Origin: DFXE01 sp032054765
Lineage (GTDB): Bacteria > Bacteroidota > Bacteroidia > Bacteroidales > Tannerellaceae
NCBI GenBank assembly: GCA_032054765.1
Contig: DAMBSC010000012.1
Coordinates: forward strand, 109,102-173,101
DNA: 64,000 nucleotides
Direction: 5' to 3'
Shown: in pieces, positions 25,945 to 33,821 of the stretch
How positions within the stretch are numbered: the stretch's first letter is position 1
Layout of the letters: every line of letters begins with the position of its first letter
Made by a program: the position numbers and the translations under genes
Notes under the pieces: model-generated
Told to the model about the DNA's origin: nothing
Database searches by the model: none
Seen by the model: only the letters and a program-made list of their open reading frames with translations

Positions 25945-26568
25945 TTACTTCTCCAAATTAGGGAACCATCGTGCCTCTTCCATGATGCGGACAAAGTCAG
26001 GTCTTGTTTCGTTGCGGTTCCAGTCGCGTTGTAATTCGCAGGCCAACTGTGCGAGAGTAGTCAACTGTGCGCCGGCCTGTTCCACCCGACGAAGTCCGCA
26101 TTCGTGAGCAATGACCGAGGTTCCACCCACACAATCGACTACGGGATATACTTCAAAACCTTCACCGATGGCATCAATAGTAGGGAAAGTCAGGCAAGCC
26201 TCCGTCCAGAGAGCTGCCATCAACAGCTTTTTGCGGCCGGTAGCCTGCACTGCTTCGTAGAACTCTTTATCTTCCCAGGCGTTGATAGTTGTACGGTCGT
26301 ATGAAGGGATATCGCCGAACTTCTGCCGGATGGTCGGCAACGTATCATGATTCATACCTGTCTTTACGTTTACGGTAGACAGGATAATGGGTAAATCATA
26401 AGCCTTAGCCAGTTCGGCCAAGGTACCCATATTCATAATCAACTCCCTTTTGTCCATAGAATTGATGGAAGTTATCTGGATAGGCTGATAGTCGATAACC
26501 AGCAAAGCTGCATTTTGTGGTGTAATTAAGTGATCCTTCTTCGGGTCTCTCTTCGGAAAACTGCTCAT
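25945..26568 (-). CDS. Isochorismatase-family (YcaC-like) cysteine hydrolase
   Basis: A 207-residue alpha/beta hydrolase. The catalytic triad of the family is visible: Asp in LLVIDYQP (~residue 26), Lys in the TGRKKLLMA segment region, and the nucleophilic Cys in LWTEACLTFPT. The YcaC-like subgroup has unknown physiological substrates. No signal peptide. Single gene with its own upstream region. Confidence 0.85.
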   Translation of the reverse strand: MSSFPKRDPKKDHLITPQNAALLVIDYQPIQITSINSMDKRELIMNMGTLAELAKAYDLPIILSTVNVKTGMNHDTLPTIRQKFGDIPSYDRTTINAWEDKEFYEAVQATGRKKLLMAALWTEACLTFPTIDAIGEGFEVYPVVDCVGGTSVIAHECGLRRVEQAGAQLTTLAQLACELQRDWNRNETRPDFVRIMEEARWFPNLEK

Positions 26569-26651
26569 ATTTTTTTCTTTTTTAATGTGTTAATACCGTA
26601 GATATTAAACAACATCGCAAAGGAAAAGTTTATAGCAGTCAGGCTTGTTTT

Positions 26652-27020
26652 TTATTTGATTTTAATGATTCCGTTTCGATATAAATTCAGTGCTTCCACC
26701 AGTAAAGACTCTATAAGTTCCAGTGGCAGATCGGTTGCAGGATCAACCCTCAGGATTTTCATCCGTGCCCGTTTTCCTGTTTCCAGAGCAGGGTTGTCTA
26801 ATAATTTGCCTTCCACAAAGAGAATGTACGGTTCACCTGTTTTGTTATCCGTCCAGAGATAGCAGAACATCTTTTTCTTATAGCAGAAACAAGGCATTCC
26901 GTATTTTACCGTTTCTGTCACCTCCTCATCCTGCTTCAGTATAATGTTACGTAAAGCAAGTAAACAACTCTTTGCAGGTTCTTCCTGCTCAAGATAATAA
27001 TTATAGAGTTCTTCGATCAT
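26652..27020 (-). CDS. DUF1801 family protein (YdhG-like)
   Basis: About 122 residues from the ATG at 27020; another ATG five codons upstream is possible. The sequence VTETVKYGMPCFCYKKKMFCYL is the centre of the DUF1801/YjbR-CyaY-like fold, followed by GEPYILFVEGKLLDNP and RMKILRVDPATDLP. Proteins of this family are small and soluble with no firm function. It is divergent from the DUF2200 gene. Confidence 0.8.
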   Translation of the reverse strand: MIEELYNYYLEQEEPAKSCLLALRNIILKQDEEVTETVKYGMPCFCYKKKMFCYLWTDNKTGEPYILFVEGKLLDNPALETGKRARMKILRVDPATDLPLELIESLLVEALNLYRNGIIKIK

Positions 27021-27091
27021 TGTACAACGCCGCATTTATCTGCTAATATATAAATAATTCCTCTTGCGCAGTATTTCTGTAGGAAGATACA

Positions 27092-27122
27092 TTTGGATTT
27101 CATGGAAAGGATTTTATCTTTG
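27092..27122 (+). promoter_or_regulatory. Bacteroidetes sigma-ABfr-type promoter
   Basis: TTTG at 27092-27095 and TATCTTTG at 27115-27122 are separated by 19 bases, the textbook layout of the major promoter in this phylum (-33 TTTG, -7 TAnnTTTG). It lies 27 bases before the DUF2200 start. This is the best-formed promoter I see in the window. Confidence 0.75.
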
Positions 27123-27149
27123 TATAGTTCAATAAATAATTAATACGCT

Positions 27150-27509
27150 ATGGCTAAAGTGAATAATACACGAATCTTTAAAACTCCTTTTGCAGATGTA
27201 TACCCGATGTATGTGCAAAAAGCAGAGAAAAAAGGACGTACCAGGGAAGAAGTGGATACTATCATTTACTGGTTGACGGGATATGACGGACAAACTTTGC
27301 AGCAGCAAATAGACAAAGGCAACGACTTTGAGACGTTCTTTGCCGAAGCACCACAGCTTAACCCTAATGTGTCAAAGATTACCGGTGTAATTTGCGGTTA
27401 TCGTGTAGAAGAGATTGAAGATGAGTTAATGCAGAAAATTCGCTATCTGGATAAATTAGTTGATGAATTGGCTAAAGGGAAAGCAATGGAGAAAATTCTA
27501 CGAAAGTGA
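27150..27509 (+). CDS. DUF2200 family protein
   Basis: A 119-residue soluble protein beginning MAKVNNTRIFKTPFADVYPMY and containing DTIIYWLTGYDGQTLQQQI and NPNVSKITGVICGYRVEEIED, which are the conserved blocks of DUF2200. Function of the family is unknown. It has a clear promoter at 27092-27122 and ends 47 bases before the convergent DUF202 gene. Confidence 0.9.
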   Translation: MAKVNNTRIFKTPFADVYPMYVQKAEKKGRTREEVDTIIYWLTGYDGQTLQQQIDKGNDFETFFAEAPQLNPNVSKITGVICGYRVEEIEDELMQKIRYLDKLVDELAKGKAMEKILRK

Positions 27510-27555
27510 CCCAAAAGAACAACTGTGCCAGACGCATAACACAAACCGGACTATA

Positions 27556-27882
27556 TTATAAGTTTTTATCCTCCCTGATATATTTTCTTAAATGTGCTTT
27601 CATCTGGTGAAACCTGAATAGACCTACTACCAGAAGAAGAAAGCCTGTAATTACGCAGACCCAGGCAACATTTGTCAGGTGAGATATACTGTCGATCTCA
27701 AAAATCCCTGCGCTGACAGTCAGTAGATACAGCGACGTACGTATATACGCAAATAATGTCCGCTCGTTGGCCAGTTTAGTTCTTTCCAATGCCAGATGAT
27801 CCCTCAGAATAATCTTTTCATCGTTTTCAAAATCATCGGCAGGATAAAATATATTTTTCATCTTTCTTTTCTTAGGATACAT
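27556..27882 (-). CDS. DUF202 (YidH-like) membrane protein
   Basis: A 108-residue inner membrane protein. The N-terminal LRDHLALERTKLANERTLF and AYIRTSLYLL are the DUF202 signature; helices follow at ~55-72 and ~78-96 (WVCVITGFLLLVVGLFRF). Function unknown. The start could also be the ATG seven codons downstream. Confidence 0.88.
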   Translation of the reverse strand: MYPKKRKMKNIFYPADDFENDEKIILRDHLALERTKLANERTLFAYIRTSLYLLTVSAGIFEIDSISHLTNVAWVCVITGFLLLVVGLFRFHQMKAHLRKYIREDKNL

Positions 27883-28066
27883 CTATTTAAACAACTCAAC
27901 ATCGCCGGTTGTTTGAAAATGAGCCGTGGAAAGCCATTAAGAATAGGTGTCCGACGTCTTTAACCGATAAGAAGGGATTATTTATAAGCTGATCATATAT
28001 AGGATTAAAACAGAAGCAGGCCGTTTGAAATAAATCAGATAGCCTGTCCCTTTATAAATGATATCT

Positions 28067-29101
28067 TTACAACACATCATAATACACCCTTAGTAGTTTG
28101 GGGTCTTTTAGGGGGGAGGCTCCTTTTACTTCTCCGAATAGTTCTGTGAAGAGGGTGCGGAGTTCGTGGATATGTTTGCGGTCGCGCATCCATTTGATGA
28201 ATTCTAACGGGTCGGTGTTTTTGTATGTTTCGATGGGTTGGAGGCCGCCTTGGTCGGTGACGTCTGTGCGGGTCGACCAACTTCCTCTTGAGGATTGGAA
28301 TTCGTGGCTTGCCAGGTAGGCCAGGAATAGTTTTGCGGTGGCTTTATGCCTTGTCAGCTTGAACATGGCTGCACGTTGGGGCCAGGTGATAAAGAAGTCT
28401 TCCGAGGGGATGAATGCTTCCGACGGTTGGTTGGGATAGGTAGGATAACCGACGATATTTCCCAGAAATCCTTTTTGTCCTACTAAGGCAGCGGGGGCGG
28501 CTGTTCCGCGTACAAAGGTTGGGTTTTGGGCTTTCAACTCGTAGAGGTATTCCTTCCCGTATTTTTTGATTATATGGTCGAATACGAAGAGTACCGCGTC
28601 GTCGTCGTGGGGAGGCGTCAGTACCAGTTTGTCTTTGAAAACAGGATTCAGGAAGTCCTTGTAGGTTTTCGGGGTAAAGTTCAGGCCGCTTTTGGCATAC
28701 TGTGGGAGGAATGCGAAGATAAAAGCGCCGATAAAATTACCGTCGGGATCGGAATATCCTTCGCGGATATGCTTGAAGCCTTCGGGTTTGAATGGTTCGA
28801 GGACGCCCATTTTTGCCCAGTTTTCGAAGTCGTTCATGGTTTGGAGCATGACAACGTCGGGCTCCAGGAAGCCATCGTTTAATTGCTCATATACTTTCAG
28901 GTCGTGGTACTTGGACAAGTCGACGATGATCTCTATGTCGATCACTGGAAATCTTTTGTGGAACTGGTTGCGCAACATATCCTGTTGATTGGGGGCATCG
29001 CCTCCCGCCCAGACAAGAAACGGTTCTTTACTGTTTTTCATCTCTTCTTTTGCCGCAGCATAAAGAGTTTCTAATTCTGATGTTTCATTTTTGTAATCCA
29101 T
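28067..29101 (-). CDS. ABC-type solute-binding protein fold without a signal peptide
   Basis: A 344-residue protein of the iron/thiamine-type periplasmic binding protein fold: FLVWAGGDAPNQQDML, FEPDVVMLQTMNDF (here LEPDVV), QYAKSGLNFTPKTYKDFLNP, and DKLVLTPPHDDDAVLFV are typical segments. The first ~30 residues (MDYKNETSELETLYAAAKEE) are charged, with no signal peptide or lipobox, so export by Sec is unlikely; no ABC permease or ATPase gene is near. It may act in the cytosol as a ligand-binding protein or enzyme. It lies eight bases after the DODA-type dioxygenase gene, so the two probably form an operon. Confidence 0.75.
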   Translation of the reverse strand: MDYKNETSELETLYAAAKEEMKNSKEPFLVWAGGDAPNQQDMLRNQFHKRFPVIDIEIIVDLSKYHDLKVYEQLNDGFLEPDVVMLQTMNDFENWAKMGVLEPFKPEGFKHIREGYSDPDGNFIGAFIFAFLPQYAKSGLNFTPKTYKDFLNPVFKDKLVLTPPHDDDAVLFVFDHIIKKYGKEYLYELKAQNPTFVRGTAAPAALVGQKGFLGNIVGYPTYPNQPSEAFIPSEDFFITWPQRAAMFKLTRHKATAKLFLAYLASHEFQSSRGSWSTRTDVTDQGGLQPIETYKNTDPLEFIKWMRDRKHIHELRTLFTELFGEVKGASPLKDPKLLRVYYDVL

Positions 29102-29108
29102 AGCTTTT

Positions 29109-29915
29109 TTATTTTATGTAATTGCCTATTATCAGCGAGGTCATTGATAATGAGCCTGCAACTATTTTATCGTTGAATATTTCGACCGGCTCATCTTCCC
29201 CTTGTAGCGCCAGCGTGTATATCAGGGGTATGTAATGCTCCTCCGAGGGTATTCCCTGCTCGACATCCTTGGAAAGCGTCCGGTAATTTATCAATGAAGC
29301 ATGATCTTTCGAACGTATTTTTTCCTTCATGACGACGTTTAGCTTTTCTGCCCATTCGTATCCGAAGTCATAATTAAAACCTTTTTCCGAAGGGCGAGCC
29401 AGCCACAGGTTGTGTATCATGTTGCCGCTTCCTGCAACGAGTATTCCCCTGCTGCGTAGAAAAGCCAGTTCTTTTCCTAAATCGTAATGGTATTGCATGT
29501 CTTTATTATAATCGATACTAAGTTGCATTACGGGGATATCGGCACCGGGGTACATGTGTTTCAGGAAACACCAGCTTCCGTGATCCAATCCCCACCGGTA
29601 ATCTTTCCCAATTTGGAATGTTTTTATGTTGTCACGGATGGTTTCTGCCAAGTCGGGTATGCCGTCTGCAGGATATTGTTGCCTGTACAGTTCTTCGGGA
29701 AAACCTCCAAAATCGTGGATGGTTTTCGGTTTGTCCATAGCCGTAACCATTGAATCGCCTGTTTCCCAATGGGCGGAGATACACACTATCGCTTTTGGTT
29801 TGGGCAAGATGGTACCAAGTTCCCGCCATTTTTGTGAAAATTCATTGTCTTCGATTGCATTCATGGGTGTTCCATGTCCAATAAAAAGAACCGGCATATC
29901 GTTTGTTTTATCCAT
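29109..29915 (-). CDS. ygiD: Extradiol ring-cleavage dioxygenase, YgiD/4,5-DOPA type
   Basis: A 268-residue class III extradiol dioxygenase. Metal-binding residues are visible in FIGHGTP, SAHWET, HDFGGFPEELY and LDHGSW, plus GSGNMIHN. The family opens catechol rings such as L-DOPA; the physiological substrate in gut-type anaerobes is not known. Length and motifs are normal. The upstream region (29916-30460) holds array D, which points toward this gene. Confidence 0.88.
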   Translation of the reverse strand: MDKTNDMPVLFIGHGTPMNAIEDNEFSQKWRELGTILPKPKAIVCISAHWETGDSMVTAMDKPKTIHDFGGFPEELYRQQYPADGIPDLAETIRDNIKTFQIGKDYRWGLDHGSWCFLKHMYPGADIPVMQLSIDYNKDMQYHYDLGKELAFLRSRGILVAGSGNMIHNLWLARPSEKGFNYDFGYEWAEKLNVVMKEKIRSKDHASLINYRTLSKDVEQGIPSEEHYIPLIYTLALQGEDEPVEIFNDKIVAGSLSMTSLIIGNYIK

Positions 29916-30221
29916 ATTTTCGGTATTTAATGCTATTTGGTTTGTATATCATTTTCTTTTTGAATTAAAAACAGATTGCTATTCAGGAAAGTTCTGATTG
30001 TTTAAATAAGGATATACAAGGGCAAAATGTGGGTTCAGAATGCTCATTTTTGATATAACACATTGATTATTATCCGAATAATTACTTGAATATATACTGA
30101 AAATCCTGTATTTATATCTTCTTTTTTAATAAAATCCGTCCGGTTTGTACCATACAAAGTCTGATTTGTACAGTTTATTTTTTATTGATTATCCCTTCTT
30201 ATTATTAATTGTCCAGAGCCC

Positions 30222-30254
30222 ATTGATCACTTGCAGTCAGTTTTAACTGACTGA
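30222..30254. repeat. Single end of the MITE-like element
   Basis: ATTGATCACTTGCAGTCAGTT followed by TTAACTGACTGA matches the left inverted end of the element at 37936. It is the only part of the element present here, and has the opposite polarity to the end at 25711. Inside it, CAGTCAGTT and AACTGACTG form a perfect nine-base hairpin. Confidence 0.6.
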
Positions 30255-30335
30255 TGATATTGTATTTTTTTCTGATGTATGAAGGGGTAATAATGCTTTT
30301 TTATATATGTTTGTTTATCAAATGATTATATATGC

Positions 30336-30453
30336 CATTAAAATAGTACGCATATTTTCCTTAAAAAGTATGTATACTATTTTCAGAAAGTATTAATACT
30401 TTTTCCGGAAAGTATGCCTGTTTTTTTCCCTAGCCATTATACTTATTGTAAAA
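30336..30453 (-). promoter_or_regulatory. Quasi-palindrome array D upstream of the dioxygenase operon
   Basis: On the minus strand the block starts with ACAATAAGTATAATGG and carries units AGGCATACTTTCCGG, AAAGTATTAATACTTT, AGTATACATACTTTTT and ATATGCGTACTATTTTAATGG. Layout and order are those of arrays A and B, but the core is AGTATGCATACT-like and not TATGGCATC. About 420 bases separate it from the dioxygenase start at 29915. On the other side, the SDR gene begins at 30598. The rest of the 29916-30597 gap shows nothing else I can name. Confidence 0.5.
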
Positions 30454-30597
30454 TTTAATAATATATGTCGGTCGATTTAAATTGGCTGGTTAGTTATTGA
30501 GCTTTAAGGCAACATAAATTGAGCCGTAAAGAGACATCCTTCTGTGGGTTATTCTTTTCCTTTGCCATTAGATTTATTAAACTAAAAATACAGAAAA

Positions 30598-31341
30598 ATG
30601 GAAAGTAAAATTGTTATGGTAACGGGTTCGGCAATGGGTATCGGACTTGCTTGTGCAGAAGCATTTGCATATACGGGTGCAACAGTTGTAATGGTGGATA
30701 TTCAAAAACCGGACGGGCAGGCGCGGAAACTGGTGGATGCCGGATACAAAGCGGTTGCCTATAAATGTGACGTTTCAGATGTTCAGGCGGTAAAGGAGAT
30801 GATAGATTGGATCGTTTCGACTTACGGACGTTTGGATGCTGCGCTCAATAATGCAGGTATCCAGACACCGCAACGCCCCATGGCGGAAATTACCGACGAT
30901 GAATTTGACCGTACCGTTGCAGTCGACCTCAAAGGGGTATGGAATTGCATGAAATTCGAAATCGAACAGATGCTGAAACAAGGCGGTGGAGCCATTGTCA
31001 ATACCTCTTCGCAGGGGGGAGTAACGGCTTTTGCCGGACAGGCTGCTTATATTTCCTGTAAACATGGCGTAATCGGTATGACACGTACGGCGGCTATGGA
31101 TTATGCTGCAAAAGGAATCCGTATCAATGCCGTTTGCCCGGGTGTGATCCTTACCCCGATGGCGGAAGACCTGATACGCAGGAATCCGCAGTTGGAGAAA
31201 GACCTTGTACGGGATATACCGGCAGGAAGGCTGGGAAAGCCGGAAGAAATTGCAGATGCCGTATTGTGGCTTTGCAGTCCGCAGGCAAGCTTTGTACACG
31301 GGCATGCTTTACTGGTTGACGGAGGCTTTACGATCCATTAA
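30598..31341 (+). CDS. Short-chain dehydrogenase/reductase (glucose dehydrogenase-like)
   Basis: A 247-residue classical SDR: TGSAMGIG cofactor loop, VDIQKP after strand 2 (an Asp that favours NAD), NNAG, catalytic Ser in NTSSQGG and Tyr/Lys in YISCKHG, and VCPGVILTPMAE. The C-terminus (GHALLVDGGFTIH) is typical of this clan. Substrate unknown. It is followed 85 bases later by an AraC gene in the same direction, its likely regulator. Confidence 0.87.
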   Translation: MESKIVMVTGSAMGIGLACAEAFAYTGATVVMVDIQKPDGQARKLVDAGYKAVAYKCDVSDVQAVKEMIDWIVSTYGRLDAALNNAGIQTPQRPMAEITDDEFDRTVAVDLKGVWNCMKFEIEQMLKQGGGAIVNTSSQGGVTAFAGQAAYISCKHGVIGMTRTAAMDYAAKGIRINAVCPGVILTPMAEDLIRRNPQLEKDLVRDIPAGRLGKPEEIADAVLWLCSPQASFVHGHALLVDGGFTIH

Positions 31342-31426
31342 GCCGCCTTTATCTAAATGATATTTCGTATCCCGACATACCATTATCAATCAAAAATCGT
31401 TACTTTTATACAAAAATGATAGCATT

Positions 31427-32251
31427 ATGATCTTGACAGAATCGGCAACTTTAAATTATTCGGATGTGTTTTACAGCTTTTTCACAAAGAACGATAGCAT
31501 TTGTCATGATAAAGCGGTGTCGCATTATTTGGTGTATATATATTCGGGTGAGATGCTTTTGGTTGAGAACGGGAAAGAAATATCCATCAGGGCGGGCGAG
31601 TGTGTGTTTATAAAAAGGGATCACCGTGTGAGCTTTACGAAACGTCCGGCATTCGGCGAGGATTTTAAAAGTATTTCATTGAAATTCAACCGGAATTTTT
31701 TGCGTCAATACTTTCAGAAAATCAACCCGTCCGATATTCCTAAAGATACCCGACCTATGGGATCATCTGTAGTCAAACTCCCTAAAACGCCCGGCCTGGA
31801 AAGTTTGTTCCTATCTATGATCCCCTATTTTGAAACAGAAATAGAACCGCGGGATGAAGTGATCAACTTAAAAATACAAGAAGGTATCCTCTCGTTGTTG
31901 AACATCAATAAGGATTTTTTCCCGATCTTGTTCGACTTTACCGAACCCTGGAAAATAGATATACTGGATTTCTTAAACGAAAACTATATGTACGACCTGA
32001 CCATCGAGGAAATAGCGTCGTACACAGGTCGCAGCCTGGCCACATTTAAACGTGACTTTAATAAAATAAGTGAATTGCCTCCCCAGAAATGGCTTATACA
32101 AAAGCGGTTGGACAAGGCGCATGAACTTATTAAAACCGGAAGGAAAAAGGTGACCGATGTTTGTTACGACGTCGGCTTTAAAAACCGCTCCCATTTCACA
32201 ACCGCATTCAAGAAATACTACGGGTATTCGCCCAGTGAGCTACCTTTTTGA
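31427..32251 (+). CDS. AraC-family transcriptional regulator (ExsA-like)
   Basis: A 274-residue protein. The N-terminal part has a cupin-like barrel (YLVYIYSGEMLLVENGKEI and GECVFIKRDHRVSF); the C-terminus has the AraC helices LTIEEIASYTGRSLATFKRDF and KVTDVCYDVGFKNRSHFTTAF, then YYGYSPSELPF. This arrangement is common in regulators placed beside SDR or hydrolase genes. Its last 12 bases overlap the end of the convergent AraC gene at 32240. Confidence 0.86.
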   Translation: MILTESATLNYSDVFYSFFTKNDSICHDKAVSHYLVYIYSGEMLLVENGKEISIRAGECVFIKRDHRVSFTKRPAFGEDFKSISLKFNRNFLRQYFQKINPSDIPKDTRPMGSSVVKLPKTPGLESLFLSMIPYFETEIEPRDEVINLKIQEGILSLLNINKDFFPILFDFTEPWKIDILDFLNENYMYDLTIEEIASYTGRSLATFKRDFNKISELPPQKWLIQKRLDKAHELIKTGRKKVTDVCYDVGFKNRSHFTTAFKKYYGYSPSELPF

Positions 32252-33085
32252 ACCGGACGCATGAACCGGAATCGCCAGTGAAGCCTTAAACTGCTCGGGA
32301 GTGGAACCTGAATATTTCCTGAAAAAGCGCGAAAAGTAAGAGGCATCGACAAATCCCAGTTGGAAGGCAATGCTTTTGAATGACAGGTTCCCCTGGCTGA
32401 TAAGCCGTTTGGCCTCGAGTAGTATGCGTTGTTGTATAAGCCCTTTCACTGTATAACCTAACGCCTGCCTGGTCAGTACGCCCAACCTTTTTTCGCTGAG
32501 ACTCATTTGGGCGGCATAAAAAGTTACCTCACGTTCAGTTAGGTAATGGTTGTCAATAAGTGCGATAAGCCCGAGGATACGTTTGTCGATACCCGATTTC
32601 CTGATATTCTCATTGAAAGAAAGGATGCACTGCGTGATCAGGCTATTTACCAGCGCGGATATCAGGTCTTCCCGCTTTTTGAGTGATAATTCGCGATGGA
32701 TTAACTGTATAAGCTGCGCGGTAGTATGCAGGTCGCTTTCGTCCATCCGTATCTGGTCGGGAAGAGTAAAATGCAGGAAGCTGTCGAAGTTATGATGGAA
32801 AGAATTAAGGTATTCAGGTTTAATAGCTATCAGAAACCCTTTCTGCACCGTGCGGTTCAGATGGTACACCTGACCAGGCTTCAGCATATAAATACAATCA
32901 GTTTCAATCGCCGACTCCTTAAAGTCGATACTATGAGTCAACCCCTCCTCAGTATAAGAGAAAAACAATATCTCATAAAAATTATGACGATGAATACCTT
33001 TGAAATTCAACAAGATACTCTCCTCTATCCTTCGGATAATAATATTATCCTTAATCTCATGCAAAGGAATAACGACTGCCTGCAT
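32240..33085 (-). CDS. AraC-family transcriptional regulator
   Basis: A 281-residue regulator. Residues ~1-90 form a cupin-like sensor (HRHNFYEILFFSYTEEG, with the HxxxxxE pattern); the C-terminal helix-turn-helix pair is REVTFYAAQMSLSEKRLGVL and LSFKSIAFQLGFVDASYFSRFF, then YSGSTPEQFK. Upstream on the minus strand, TATCTTTG at 33104-33111 fits a -7 box, about 20 bases before the start. It overlaps the end of the neighbouring AraC gene by 12 bases, tail to tail. Confidence 0.86.
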   Translation of the reverse strand: MQAVVIPLHEIKDNIIIRRIEESILLNFKGIHRHNFYEILFFSYTEEGLTHSIDFKESAIETDCIYMLKPGQVYHLNRTVQKGFLIAIKPEYLNSFHHNFDSFLHFTLPDQIRMDESDLHTTAQLIQLIHRELSLKKREDLISALVNSLITQCILSFNENIRKSGIDKRILGLIALIDNHYLTEREVTFYAAQMSLSEKRLGVLTRQALGYTVKGLIQQRILLEAKRLISQGNLSFKSIAFQLGFVDASYFSRFFRKYSGSTPEQFKASLAIPVHASGSKR

Positions 33086-33188
33086 ACTAAACTATTAAAA
33101 AGACAAAGATAATATTCTATGTTAATGATTGGGGGTAACACATCTTTCACAGCTGAGAATTCGTCAAAATTCATTTCGTGCTCACACA

Positions 33189-33806
33189 TCACCAAATCAA
33201 TTTCATTTCATATGCTTTTTTTATTAGTTCTGCTACATTGCGGGCATTGAGTTTGATTAGTAAATTTTTCCTGAAGAATTTCACTGTATCGGATTCTCGG
33301 AAAATTAGGGCGGCTATTTCTTTTGTGGTGTATCCGTCTGCCACGTATTTGAGTATTTCACGCTCGCGGTCGGAAAGCCAGATAATTTCATCGCTTGCTT
33401 TTTCTTTCAGCAATATATCTATTTCGTCGCATAAGAATATCTCTCCTTTGCTTACCGTTTCTATACCTAAAAGCATTTCTTCGCTCTCGGCATTTTTGAG
33501 GATATAGCCGAGTGCGCCGTTATGTAAAGCCCGCTTGGCGATACTGAATTCTTTGTAGCTTGTCAGCATGATGATTTTCAACGAAGGGTACAGCTTCTTT
33601 ATCTCGGCGCAGAAGTCTACTCCGTCGCCATCGGGTAAGCCTATATCAAGAAGCAAAATATCGGGTAATTCTTTTGCCAGTCCTTCCCGGCAGGCTGCCA
33701 AATTGTAATATTCTTTATTCACCCGGGCTATTTCTGTTTCATTAATCACTTTGCTCAGGCTTTCCACGACCATCCGGTGGTCGTCAACAATTTGTACACT
33801 AATCAT
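33189..33806 (-). CDS. LuxR/NarL-family response regulator
   Basis: A 205-residue two-component output protein. The receiver domain (~1-120) has the acidic pair after ISVQIVDDH, the phosphoacceptor Asp in DILLLDIGLPDGD (~residue 55), and Lys in GYILKNA. The C-terminal LuxR-type DNA-binding domain reads LSDREREILKYVADGYTTKE IAALIF, split here for length. It lies 15 bases downstream of the histidine kinase gene, its obvious partner. Confidence 0.92.
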   Translation of the reverse strand: MISVQIVDDHRMVVESLSKVINETEIARVNKEYYNLAACREGLAKELPDILLLDIGLPDGDGVDFCAEIKKLYPSLKIIMLTSYKEFSIAKRALHNGALGYILKNAESEEMLLGIETVSKGEIFLCDEIDILLKEKASDEIIWLSDREREILKYVADGYTTKEIAALIFRESDTVKFFRKNLLIKLNARNVAELIKKAYEMKLIW

Positions 33807-33821
33807 CTCCTTTTATTGTCT

